From: Guyanagaster necrorhizus
Taxonomy: Eukaryota > Basidiomycota > Agaricomycetes > Agaricales > Physalacriaceae
Assembly: GCF_019112545.1 (NCBI RefSeq)
Contig: NW_025064951.1
Coordinates: 77,425 to 126,689 of the forward strand
DNA length: 49,265 bases
Direction: 5' to 3'
Part shown: positions 21,871 to 32,022 of the stretch, piece after piece
Layout of the letters: each line of letters starts with the position of its first letter
Numbering within the stretch: position 1 is the first letter of the stretch
Position numbers and translations under genes: made by a program
Notes under the pieces: generated by a model
What the model was told of the DNA's origin: nothing
The model's database searches: none
Seen by the model: the letters and a program-made list of their open reading frames with translations, nothing else

Positions 21871-22614
21871 GGCAACATATGCCTGAGTCTGGCCCTTTCC
21901 CTTTCCTTTCCATGACTTTCCAGAATTCTTCTTCCCATTTGGGCAATTTGTCCTGATGTGACTAGTTTTCCCATATCTATAACATGTGACTTTTGAATTG
22001 GACTTCTTGCCATGTGCTGCAAGTGTTGTAGTCCAATCAGAAGTCTTTTCCTTTAATCAGATGTCTTTCTGAAGAATTCAGGAAATCAACTTGTAAGAAT
22101 CTTTCAAGTCAGCAGTATCCACTGATGAGATGAATGAATCCCATGATTCCAGGAGTGATGTAAGCAGTGTGATAGAGAAGTCCTCCTCCTTGACTTTCTG
22201 CTTAAGGGATGCCAGCTCCTCCTGATAGGACCTCAAAGTCCTAATATGCTCCTCTATGTTTCCTCCTTCTTCACACTGAGCTCTGAAGAATTTCCTTCTG
22301 ACAAGGACAATTCCCATGGGTCCCCTGGACTCATACATATCTTTCAGAGCTTTCCAGGCTTCTGCAAAAGTCTTTGAACCAGCAATATATACCAGCAGGC
22401 CATCTGAAACCCACAATCTTATTGTTGAAAGAGCCTTCCTATCACTCTTCTTCCAATCTGCCACCAGTGTCATGTCTGCCAGGGCTGGAATGCTTCCATC
22501 TGCATAATCAATTAGTCCTAAATCAGTTAGGATATTGATCATCTTGATTTTCCACATCGGATAATTTTCTGGGCCCTTAAGGGGGTCAATTCTATACATG
22601 GACTGGCTATCCAT
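21870..22614 (-). pseudogene. gag: Copia Gag, broken
   Basis: The ATG at 22614 opens 178 codons beginning MDSQSMYRIDPLKGPENYP, typical of copia Gag (the GPENYPMWKIKM region and later SLLESWDSFI). A knuckle in another frame near 21980 reads CYRYGKTSHIRTNC, whose second cysteine has become Tyr. The knuckle and the first block are out of frame with each other. Confidence 0.85.
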
Positions 22615-22680
22615 GTGGTTCTACATGTGTATGCAAAGTACAAAAGGGTGCAAAGTGAGTAGCGATGTAAGTTCAGTTAT

Positions 22681-22697
22681 GGCCGGGGCCTATAACC
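22681..22697 (-). other. Copia primer-binding site, half-tRNA type
   Basis: The minus strand next to the 5' LTR reads GGTTATAGGCCCCGGCC. It resembles the complement of the anticodon region of initiator tRNA-Met (GGTTATGRGCCC), the primer site known from Drosophila copia and yeast Ty5, and not the usual tRNA 3'-end complement. Confidence 0.55.
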
Positions 22698-22905
22698 TGT
22701 TGTAAGTAGAGAGCAGAGTAATGTACAGAGGATTAGAATTAGCCTCTCGAGAGAGAGACATTCTACTTAAATACATTTTGTATTACTTTGAGATCTTTCT
22801 ATGAGATACTAAATAAGTCCAGATCACAATCCAAGTCAGCTGCCACTGACTGGCATTGTATCTTCGAGTACATTCTCATACTTGCTCGGGATTGCTATCC
22901 CAACA
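22698..22905 (-). repeat. Copia 5' LTR (208 bp)
   Basis: This is the partner of 18355-18562. It retains CG at positions where the other copy has CA or TG (for example CTCGAG against CTCAAG). The GTATT duplication follows it. Confidence 0.95.
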
Positions 22906-22910
22906 GTATT

Positions 22911-22990
22911 CATATGATAGTCATCCATGAAACAAGAATAAAAGAGTGGCATCAGCATGTTATGCTGCAGAGTGAGGTTGTTGGACAACA
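22911..22990 (-). repeat. Gypsy-3 5' LTR, distal end
   Basis: Sequence after the copia duplication continues the interrupted LTR and ends GTTGGACAACA, the inverted counterpart of the TGTTA inner end. From 22991 the composition switches to CpG-containing host sequence, so this is taken as the element/host border. Confidence 0.5.
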
Positions 22991-23547
22991 ATGGTGTGGG
23001 AAGCATGCGCTGTGAAGATCGTGAAGGTGTGAATGGTCACGATCGTAACAAGTTCTAGCTGTATATAATTATAGTTCAAGTAGTTTGAACATGCTCATAA
23101 ATGCGGAGACGGTCAGCTGCTTGTCGAACATCTCTAGCCTGTGAGGCGTATTCTCGACAATTATCCTCCATCCCAATACAACAGTTCATCTGTGGACCGT
23201 GGTCCACCCGATTTCTCTACAGTTCCAAAGGCATCGGTGCGGGTTGACAATTCAGTTCCTCGCCCGTAATTTTGATCTTATCTTCTCTTCACATCCATGT
23301 TCGTGTCATTTGTCTCGCCCCTTGCGCACCATGTCGTTCCGCTGAATCGAACTAGAGAGTCGCCTTACATTTAGCGATGACAGTACCGGTGTGCTTAATG
23401 CAAAAACCTTTTGAAAACAAGAGCGTCTCTGCGCATGAGATGCTTATTAATAGTTACACTTCACTAGAAAGGATACCAATGAAAGGCCTCGACGAGAAAT
23501 GGATGCAGTAAGGTAAGTATAATCATCGTATCATAAAAATGGCAAAG
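22991..23547. other. Host intergenic sequence
   Basis: CpG frequency rises abruptly. No ORF, RNA gene or repeat is evident. It is probably the 3' flank of the minus-strand gene that ends at 23548. Confidence 0.6.
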
Positions 23548-24927
23548 CTATCTTATCATAACCATATTCAACCACTTGTTCTCCACCGCTTCGACCAACG
23601 TGACTCCTGACGAATCCGATGGCGAAGGGGACACAAGAGAACGATCCTCATATATCTCTCCCTCCTCTAATTCTGGATCGCTGTCGCTCTCCAAGTCCAT
23701 ATCGCACTCGCCCATCCCATCGCTATCTTGGGTCCATGGTACGAGTGCCGGCACTGACACAGGAACACGGAGATAAGAAGGGGAAGCCGGAGCCGGAGCT
23801 TCCTCCCCCCTGATTGCCTCTGCCGCCGCCTCCGTGACGTGTACCTTCACCTCCTCTTCCTTCACCTGCGGCTCCATCGCATCCTCAACCAGCGGTACCA
23901 GCACTGCAGCATGATCCCGCAGCGCAGGCTCCAACACCTGCAGGACGGGTTTGAGACCATCTTCAGAAGAAACTGACAGTCGCCTTCGCTTCGGAGTCGA
24001 GGCAAGGTATTGAAGTTCGTCACTAGCCCGCGAGCTGCTGCAGCTGCTCTCACGCGAATACGGGCTTCTTCTTCCCTCCCTCAACGGGCGCTTCATGCTC
24101 CTTTTCAATTCATGCAGCTCCTGCCGGATCTCCTCCTTCTCCTGACGCTCTCGGACGAGAAGCTGGGCGCATGAGGAACGGATGGTCGTAATAATGGAGC
24201 GTATCCACGGGTTTGACATGAGAGATATGGGGATATGCTGCGGCTGGCGGACGGATGGTGGGATGGACGGTAGAGCATGTATACGCCTGTGCAGAGGCGG
24301 CGGATGCAGAATAAGAGTTTGTTGATCTGAGAGATGCCGAGGTGCTGGATGGAGATGTTCTTGCATATTGAAGCGCGCCAAATTCTCGACAGTAAGTGGG
24401 CGGGGTTCATGAAGAGGTATGGCTGACGGTAGAGGTTTCCTCTCCATAAGACAGAGACGTGGTAGTGACTGATGTGAGGACGAAGGTAGGGAAATTGGCG
24501 GAGGAGCATGAGGGTTGGGTTCCATGACTACTGGCCGCTGTACTTCGTTTCGTGGACGGTCCAGGTTATACGTCGGTTTCCGCGGAAGTAATGGCGGACG
24601 ATAGTCGCACATGTCCACATCTGCACTGAGACGACGTTGTGGTTGGATGCGACTGTTGGGCAACCGCTGGGACTGCTTAGATTTCGAGGACCCGGCGTAA
24701 ACGTAGTCGAACGAGTCAATCTGAGGGTTCAGGGAATCGTCATAGAAGCGTATGCATCCTGGAAGGACCTAGAAATGATTGAATGGGATTTTAAAAAGAA
24801 TAATGAAAAGACCGACCTGCTCAGAGTATCTGACTGTCATTATTGGATTCGTGATACACGAGGAGCAGGCGAGAGGCTTGCGGTCGTACTTCGAAGACTT
24901 CGGAAGGGCTTTCGTCTGTGCGCGCAT
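23548..24927 (-). CDS. Hypothetical 443-aa protein, mostly disordered (2 exons)
   Basis: Model: exon 1 24927-24817 and exon 2 24768-23548, with a 48-bp intron (GTCGGT...TTTCTAG, phase 0). The N-terminus is the only ordered-looking part. It has a CSSC pair and MTVRYSEQ joined across the intron to VLPGCIRFYDD. After about residue 75 it is Pro/Ser/Arg-rich, with a short coiled coil (EKEEIRQELHELKRSMKR), basic patches such as STPKRRRLS that could direct nuclear import, and an acidic C-terminal part (DMDLESDSDPELEEGEI). I do not recognise the family. The start is chosen as the ATG in frame with the conserved-looking N-terminal block; upstream exons are possible. An open frame from a TTG at 24663 is only the inside of exon 2. 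Confidence 0.65.
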
Positions 24928-25131
24928 GAGTACACTGTGAGGGTAAAGGAACGAATGAACACACACTAGGACTCTGTATCGTATTAAGGACAGCACTGCT
25001 ATCCATAAACTAGGGGGGTCGAGTATTCTCTCCTCTACACGGACCAGCCAGAGAACGGAAGCAGAAATCGCGTTGCACAGAAGTCAATTGCTTGGGCTTT
25101 AGTACCCATGCTGAATTCGGTCGCATTGATT

Positions 25132-25444
25132 TCAGTCGGCCCGACCGAACAATAGGACAATGAGCACTAAGCTCCCATCAGATCCCTGGTTCCCAAGACA
25201 AAAAGCCTGGAGGGTTCTCTATACATTTGACGTTATAGCAAAGGCAAGAAAACAATTAAAAGGCAAAAGTACGTACATCGGTGACATTGTCGTTCGCGTA
25301 GGAAGGAATCTCGAATAGGAAGGTTGGGTCCTGCCTAGTGTCCAATGGGACTTCGTTATTATAAGAAAGATCGAGGTATTCCCATACATAGAGTCCAAAG
25401 GATCCAGCTGCTATCATGCCTGTCAGGCATACAATGCGCGCCAT
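25132..25444 (-). CDS. Possible 84-aa single-membrane-span peptide (2 exons)
   Basis: The ATG at 25444 opens MARIVCLTGMIAAGSFGLYV, a hydrophobic N-terminal segment suitable as signal anchor, followed by a polar part (PLDTRQDPTFLFEI). A strong donor GTACGT at 25276 and an acceptor TATAG define a 58-bp intron. Exon 2 (25218-25132) stays in frame for 28 codons and ends hydrophobic (SLVLIVLLFG). The frame is also open upstream of this ATG (to about 25594), so a longer N-terminus cannot be excluded. No homologue is recognised. Confidence 0.35.
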
Positions 25445-26526
25445 TGTCCAACGATCCCGTATGCGAATTTCCTGTTGCTGCTGGATATGTATAATGCAGC
25501 AGGCCGAGAACTTGGGGAAAATATGGCGTGAGAAAGAAGGAAATAAATGCCATACGAGAAAGAGAAAGTGCAATAATGTTCTTTCTGTCTTCACTTTCTG
25601 TCGTCGTCGTCGTCGTCAAAGAGGAAGACGCCTGCGGTAAACAAAGACACATAGCGCGACTGTCAACCGGAGATACCGGGAACTGCCTTTTTGGGTCGCA
25701 TCGTCGGCTGTCGTCGGCACCGTCGATCGACACCAGATATGATCAAAGATGATCGTCAAAGCGGTGTCAAAATGTGAGCGGTCCTTGTGATACGGCCTTG
25801 GTATTTCGATAACGATCTCTTCTGCTCTTTGAACAGCGACACTCTGCGCGGAGAACAACTGTGAATAAATTCATCATTCATGTGATCAACAAACAATCAA
25901 GCGTTCTGACATCTTCATCCATTAGATTCCTCTCCGTGGGACGCGGATTAGTCCGCCTTATATGCCTTCCCATCAGCTTCTGCAAGGTATAGATTGATTT
26001 TACAGCATTACCGTGTGAGGATGTGAAGAACTCCAAGAAATAAAGTCGCGATGAGGATCGGAGAGTGAGAAATATGTTCTCGGAGCGGAGGGAAGAAGTA
26101 AAAGGGCAAGGGACCGCGTTCATTTCCCTCCCCGCCCGACTTTGACTCTCTGATTGTTGTGCGAAGCTCTTCCTTGGGTCTCCACTTCTAGTTTCTTTTT
26201 TTCAGTGCTTAACTCTGGACCCTAGTATTAAGTATGAACAGTGAATAGAGCTTTATACATAGTAAATAAGCAAGGGATGAAGGCCTGAGCCATTTAATTG
26301 AGTTTGCGTCCAAACGGTAAGCATCTGTTCGGTTCAAAAATAGACGTCAGAAGACAGAATGGAAAAAAAGAATGATTGAACACGAGTCTACCGCTTAGTT
26401 TGTTCACTCATCTTTCTCTTCCTGTACTCTCTCAAATTTTATGAGATGATTCAATGCCCATTCTCAAAATTTCTATGTGAATTTCTCGCTCTTTCCTAGC
26501 TCTGAGAGCCTCTTATGATCCAAACT
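25445..26526. other. Intergenic, no supported gene
   Basis: Short overlapping ORFs on both strands have no coherent family signature. A (GTC)n-type microsatellite lies at about 25599-25617. Nothing else is seen. Confidence 0.5.
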
Positions 26527-26721
26527 TCATATCCGTCCTCTCAAGCATCGCCACGCAACGTTCCTAGCCTTGATCAATGCCGTGACCTTCTTGGAAAGCA
26601 TCACCTTCTCTTTTTCCGCCGCTGGATAGGCGTGGACTGAGGAATACATTACCGACAGGTTCGTTTTTTTCGCGGTTCCGCCGCTGCTTGAACGGAGAGG
26701 AACGACCTCGACAAGGGGCAT
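26527..26721 (-). CDS. Possible small protein (64 aa), uncertain
   Basis: The ATG at 26721 is in a good context (ACAAATG). The product begins MPLVEVVPLRSSSGGTAKK and ends with a basic segment (KKVTALIKARNVAWRCLRGR). It could be an isolated exon or chance. No neighbour shares its frame and no family is recognised. Confidence 0.2.
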   Translation of the reverse strand: MPLVEVVPLRSSSGGTAKKTNLSVMYSSVHAYPAAEKEKVMLSKKVTALIKARNVAWRCLRGRI

Positions 26722-27551
26722 TTGTGTGCCCTGTCGCTAAATAGTGTGTATCGAGAAGGTTGAACGGATTCTCTTGCGAAGTGCGATGGATCGGACATGA
26801 GGCTGAAGGAATGTCAGATTACAAGAATGCTATTAACATGTAGTAAACGTACCGTACTTTTTCCGAACCTAGCTGTACGATAGAGAGTCGGAGCGAAGCA
26901 CGATGACCAGAAAGCGTACTTCATAGATAATAACAACCACTCCTCAGGTCCGTGCATTTCCCTCCCCCCAGGACTGTTTTAAGAAATTACGCCGCGATCG
27001 CAGAAGATCCGTCAAGGCGTCAAGATTACTAGGTCCAGCTGGCTGGTATTAATGTTCTCCATCACCGACGATCACCGCAAGTCATGAAACACGCGCGGTT
27101 GTGGGAGCGTGTACACCATGAGGTGGAACGATATTTTAAGACATACTATACTGGGATATGTGAAAGTGGACATAGCGTGGACTGTGTGAATTGCATGCGG
27201 ACCTCGACACACCGAAAAATGATCCATAGGATACATAGGGAGCAGTGTTCGACGCCGGGATCACAGATATTGCTGCAAGAGGACCATTTTTCGATCGCGC
27301 GACCAGTCACGATGCAATCGATCAGATTTCCCGGGAGGGCATAAAGTGGCTCAGAAAGACAGAAATAGTAACAGCAAAAGATATTGCCAACAAAGATTGA
27401 GCGCTGAAAAGCCTGGTAGAGAGATAGAAGCCCCTCATCATGGCAGTGCAATACTCCATGTAGTATGTACTGATTTTAAGGTAGTGGCCGTTTTAAGCGC
27501 GCGATCGGCATCAGTATAGAAGGGAGCGTGGGAAATGATTAAATAAACCGG
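26722..27551. other. Intergenic, upstream region of the 905-aa gene
   Basis: No ORF is convincing on either strand. The right end supplies the promoter of the plus-strand gene starting at 27673. Confidence 0.5.
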
Positions 27552-27558
27552 TATATAA
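27552..27558 (+). promoter_or_regulatory. TATA box of the 905-aa gene
   Basis: TATATAA lies 115 bases before the chosen ATG at 27673. A pyrimidine-rich tract (CCCCCCATCTTCTTCC) follows, typical of a fungal transcription start. Confidence 0.6.
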
Positions 27559-27672
27559 GGGCCGAATTTTCCCCCCATCTTCTTCCTACGCCCAATCGAC
27601 GCCCTTTTCAGGTCTACGTGTTCGCGATTCTGTGGAGGAAATTATCTCTGTCTGCTTCCCTTCTATTTGTTC

Positions 27673-30632
27673 ATGCAGCAGAGGCGGGATACTGGGCCGG
27701 GTCTGGGGATTCTCGATCTGAAAGGAAATAATAGCAATACTCCCGTGACACCCCAAAGGACGGATTCGCGGCCATTGGGGGATGAACCAGCACCATCTAA
27801 TTCTGCAGGAACAAGGCCCTCCTCGCGCTCTGAAAATGACCCCGCGAATCGGATAAATCACCCGGCGGGATATCCTATTTCAACGGGACCACAGGTACAA
27901 CCGTACGGGGGAGCGTTGGGACAGTCACATTACCCTGCAATTCGTTTTGTAGATCAGTCTGGTGGTCCACAGGGGATGCAGGTGCGTTTCAATTTTCTGA
28001 TGGCTTAAAATTTTTTCTGAAAGGGCTCTTTCATTGCCAGTCACGACCTATGATTCCTACATCTGTCATGGCTCCCCGCGTGCAGCCCCCCCAAAAACCT
28101 GCGCCAAAAACGTCGTCAAAATCAGAGAGTAACGGAGCATCGCGAGCGCCCTCGAGGACAAGGCCAGATCCCGTACCGAGCCCGTCAATATCCATGCACC
28201 CTTCACCTGTCGAAACGAGACGTGACCCTTTACCGGTATGTTACATACCTTTTCACCGTGCTATTACGTTTTCTCAAATTTTTCGTTAGCGCCAAGCACC
28301 TAACCCGCCTTTGAACTTCCAGTATGAGCACGGAGCGCCCGTACCAAGCCCATCGACTTCCATGCGTTCACCATCCGTGGAACCGAGGCAAAACTCCACG
28401 GCATGTCTTCCTACGTCGCCATGACGTGTTCTTACCTCTTTATACAGCGTCCAGGCGTTCCTAACACACCTTTGAGCTTTCAATATGATCTTCCTTCTTT
28501 CCGGCACACGCAATCTCAGCCTCAGCTCGCTCCAGCACCGCAGCGCCGACATAATGGTGATCACACTGCACCGCCGGATATGCCTTCGGCTCAGAGGCGA
28601 CACTCGGACCAGAGCATGGCCTCCGTATCGTCTACCACCCCCACCTTGACTGTCGGACCCTCCCCAACTCTTTCCAATCCCTTTTCTTCCCTCGGTCCAG
28701 CTTCAGCCCCACCTTTCATCAGAGATCTTACTGGAAGCGTCCTCGGGCACATCCAGTCAAAGTTCGAAGAAGCTTGGACCGCCAACGTGGGCGCGTTCCA
28801 AGGCGAAGTGACAAAATTATTCAAGGAACTCGAACGTGCCCAAGAGACAATCGGCAGACTAAGGAAGGAGCGGGACGATGCCCGGGATACCGCTCATCAC
28901 ATAGCTATAGAAAATGAGCGGTTAATGGTCCAGTTGGACCACGCACAACGCACCAAGGGACCAGGACCGACAAGACTCGAGCCTCAGGTTCGGATAAAAG
29001 AGGAACAGAAATCGGCGCATCCTTCATCGTTCGATATGCGTAAGCCGCTTACCCCAGCCGAGGAATCCAAGCCCACGACGTTCCCTACCCCGACGATGAT
29101 CCGCTTCTCGTCACCATCTGTCTCTTCGGCAGATGATGCAGCAGCGAGACGACGGGTGACTTCTCCCATCCTGTCTCGATCCATGGAGCAACAAAAACAC
29201 ACTCGGCGTTCGAGCATGGATAAAGAACCGGACAACAAGGGCATGGTTTCTGTGACTCTGAACCTCCCTAGGTTCTCCCAGCTCGACTTGCCGGCTATCA
29301 AAACCCATTCGCCTGCACCGGAGCGAACACCGTTCAAGAATAACCAGCCTCTTCCGTCACCTTATCAGAGTGGACCCTTGCCGTTCAAGGGTCAACCTCC
29401 TCATCCTCCTAATAGCAATCATATTCTTCCACAACTTCAGCCTCCCAGCCAACAACCCTCGCCTCACGATCGACCTGGTTCGTCTAATCAGATGTCGCGT
29501 CCGGGTACATCTCATCCCCAATATCGTACGGATACGTCGAGCCCTATCGCACCGCCATTCAAAGGTGCTCCTCCACCTCAATCGTCCTACAGATCTCAGC
29601 AATCGCCCGTGCCGGAACGTGGACCCCCTCCTTTCAAGAATCATCCACCGCCCAACCAGACCTTGCCTCCTCATCATCCTGGTACACCTAACCCACCGCC
29701 GAGTCACTCGTCGCCACCCCAACATCCAGTACGTCCTCATCCAGGTCCATCAAATCAACATCAGGGTCGTATTCACTCGACCCCAATGGCCCAGCATCAG
29801 CGTCGTCCAAGTGGATCTGATCATGCCTCTCCCCCTCACCAGCCTCCTCAGACATCGCTGCCCCAGCAACACCAGCCCCGTACTCATATGTCACCACCAC
29901 CACCACCACCACCACCTATGCCCACCCAGGCCGCTCCACTCCGCCCATTCAAGCGTAACCGTGCGACGTACGAGAGCGATCACCCTGCTGAACCCCCTAC
30001 ATCCTCCCCCCCGGATGCTAAGGTAACCAAAACGGCTCATCAGACAGGACCACGGGAGCCTTCAGTCAAATCTGATACCGAGCCACTGCAGGAACCACAG
30101 GTGAACGGTGGCAGGGACAGCGACAAAGAGCAAAGACCTCCTGATCCCGAACCCGGTCCCTCGGTACCGGTGCCTGCACCTGCACCTGCACCACCGCCAC
30201 CACCACTTACCCAAGGAAGAGCGCCGTTCAAAGCCTCCTCGAGCTCCAATGCTGCGCCGCTCGCGGCGAAGAAGAAACTCGGCATCAAACACCTCGATCT
30301 CTTGTACGAGACGAGGGATGACCAGATGGTTTGTCGGATGTGCATGTGAGCATCTTTTGATTTCTTTTTTTTTCTTTGCTTTTTTTTTTCACTCTCTCTT
30401 ACTTAACCCATGTGTCTTTCCTTTCAGGAACTCGACGCAGACGCCTCGTCCGCCGCCTCGGAGGTTCCCGCTGAGCGCGCCGTGGGCAGACCTGCACCGG
30501 CATTATGAGGAAACGCATCCGGCAGAATGCCAGGATATGGAGAAGCTCAGCTCGGATTCCCTTGCGGAGATGTCGGTGCGGCAGAGGATGGGCGTGGGGA
30601 AGGGCGGAGTGAAGGGGCATTCCAAATCTTAG
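27673..30632 (+). CDS. 905-aa low-complexity protein with coiled coil and C-terminal zinc finger (5 exons)
   Basis: Exons: 27673-27981, 28041-28235, 28290-28400, 28448-30345, 30428-30632. All joins keep frame. Intron 3 is GC-AG (GCATGT...ATACAG). Residues about 1-205 are Pro/Ser-rich and contain an exon-level duplication. A coiled coil spans about 315-372 (KLFKELERAQETIGRLRKER). About 480-830 is Pro/His/Gln-rich, with a Pro run (about residue 690) and six recurrences of a PFK motif. The C-terminus has a likely zinc site: Cys834 and Cys837, then HRHYEETH (His861/863/868) and Cys872. A chromatin or transcription-related nuclear role is plausible from this architecture, but no family is recognised. 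The ATG at 27673 is used because the longer frame opens with TTG. Confidence 0.8.
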
Positions 30633-31299
30633 TTTTTTTTCTTCGCTGTGTTTTTGCTCTTTGTTTTCGTTGCTTCATCGCTGGTTTTTGTATATCATAT
30701 CGTACTTTTGTATCTGTAGTCGTGCATATACGTGTATTCACTTACATGCGGATTTTCTGGAGTTAGTAGTGCTATAGAACTAAGTACAGTATGTAATGAT
30801 TGCATCGGCGTTCGTCACGTAGAATAGGTAGGTTCATGGTGTAAGTACCGAGCATACTAATATTTGGACAGGTATAATGCGGGGTATCAGTGGGAGAAGG
30901 CCCTTTTCGTACCGCTTCACTGGATCAATCCTCATCCGAGATACTCTAATCAAATGCAGACCACATGAATTCCAATGCAGTCCAAGTTGTAGGACTGATT
31001 CTCCGGCATTCGGATACTGAGCTGTGCCACAGAGATAGAACTTCAGGGTCCATCTCATAAGATTCTGAAGTGATTGACACTTCTGTAACAAACATAGACT
31101 AGTCATGCTGCTTTACCAGTGATCCAAGTCACTGGAACTGACATACTCATCTCCTGCTCCTCTTCAGAGAAGATTCGTAGTGATTCTCTGGATATTCCCT
31201 GATTAATAATACCAGAAACATAAAGCTTCAAACACCCATGGAACTGCTACAACTATACATGGCGAACAGACTGGCCTCTTTATACCCATGAAGATCTTG
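30633..31299. other. Intergenic
   Basis: This is the 3' flank of the 905-aa gene, T-rich just after its stop. A minus-strand open stretch at 31106-30834 has no recognisable domain, though it could be the far end of the F-box pseudogene. Confidence 0.4.
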
Positions 31300-32022
31300 T
31301 CCAATCTCATAGTCATCGGCGTTAATTACGACGGATGACTCTGACAGGTGCACCCATGCAGGACACGGCAGTCTCGGACGAAACGCTGACGTCATGAATA
31401 CTAGAGGCATCCTCCATTTCCAGATTCTCGTGGATCAGCGTCTCAAGTTTCGGTGAACCGCTGAGGAAACTGTTGTTGCATAGATCGATAACACTCGAAA
31501 ACATACGCCGTGGAAGTCTGATGTTGTGAAAGGCATGAGCAGGCAACGCTCACCGTGCATTGTCATTCAGGTCCGACCATGACAGGTAGCTGAGGGTGAG
31601 CCCCAAGGGCCCTAGCCATCTCATAAGCCGGGGGAAGGGTGGTTCAATAGGCCTCGAGTATCACCCAAGACACCATAGATTATCTGAAGTAACTTGATGC
31701 AGACAAGTTTAGATTTTGGCAGAAGGAGGAGCTTGTTACAGATTTATCTAGAGCTGAGGAAGATACGGCGAAAGATGGTCTCCCGGGAGTGCGACACAAA
31801 ACCTCGACAGATAAGGGAACATGAAAGGAGCAATCAATAATTGTACTTCAGGTTGTCGCAGATGAGGTTGACCATTTCTTGAGGTAGTAAGGCTATTAAA
31901 TCCCTCCGAGGCCGGGTTACCACGACTGGCCTAGACCTAGATACGAAATACATCAGAAGAGGGCAGAGATTCATGCGGTATGCTGGACTTGAGCTGCGGG
32001 TTGTTCGACGTCCTTTTGACAT
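31300..32022 (-). pseudogene. F-box protein pseudogene 1
   Basis: From an ATG at 32022 the minus strand encodes a basic leader and then an F-box core, DLIALLPQEMVNLICDNLKY, followed by a stop. In continuing frames SCSLICRGFVSHSRETIFRR, CNKLLLLPKSKL and VFSSVIDLCNN/LETLIHENLEME occur. That is the usual order in Agaricomycete F-box/leucine-rich-type proteins (F-box, CSLVCR-like helix, repeats). Intact relatives are about 350-500 residues without stops. F-box proteins link substrates to SCF ubiquitin ligases; this copy has several stops and frame changes. Confidence 0.6.

Larger units (their letters stand above)
18355..22905 (-). mobile_element. Ty1/copia element, structurally complete, nested in gypsy-3 LTR
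   Basis: It is 4551 bp with two 208-bp LTRs (TGTTG...CAACA), a GTATT duplication on both sides (18350-18354, 22906-22910), a primer site, a polypurine tract, and Gag, protease, integrase, RT and RNase H in copia order. The LTRs differ at 12 positions, all transitions, 9 of them at six inferred former CpGs. Coding frames are broken and the RT active site is lost, so it is not autonomous. Confidence 0.95.

Noticed and set aside
24528..24719. ORFs beginning with TTG, CTG or GTG used as starts (for example the 371-codon frame at 24663)
   Set aside because: Nuclear fungal genes start at ATG; these are interior parts of exons or chance frames.
29370..30026. Long plus- and minus-strand ORFs inside the 905-aa gene (for example 29370-30026, 29740-29357)
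   Set aside because: They are out-of-frame readings of a Pro/His-rich exon; low-complexity codons suppress stops in other frames.
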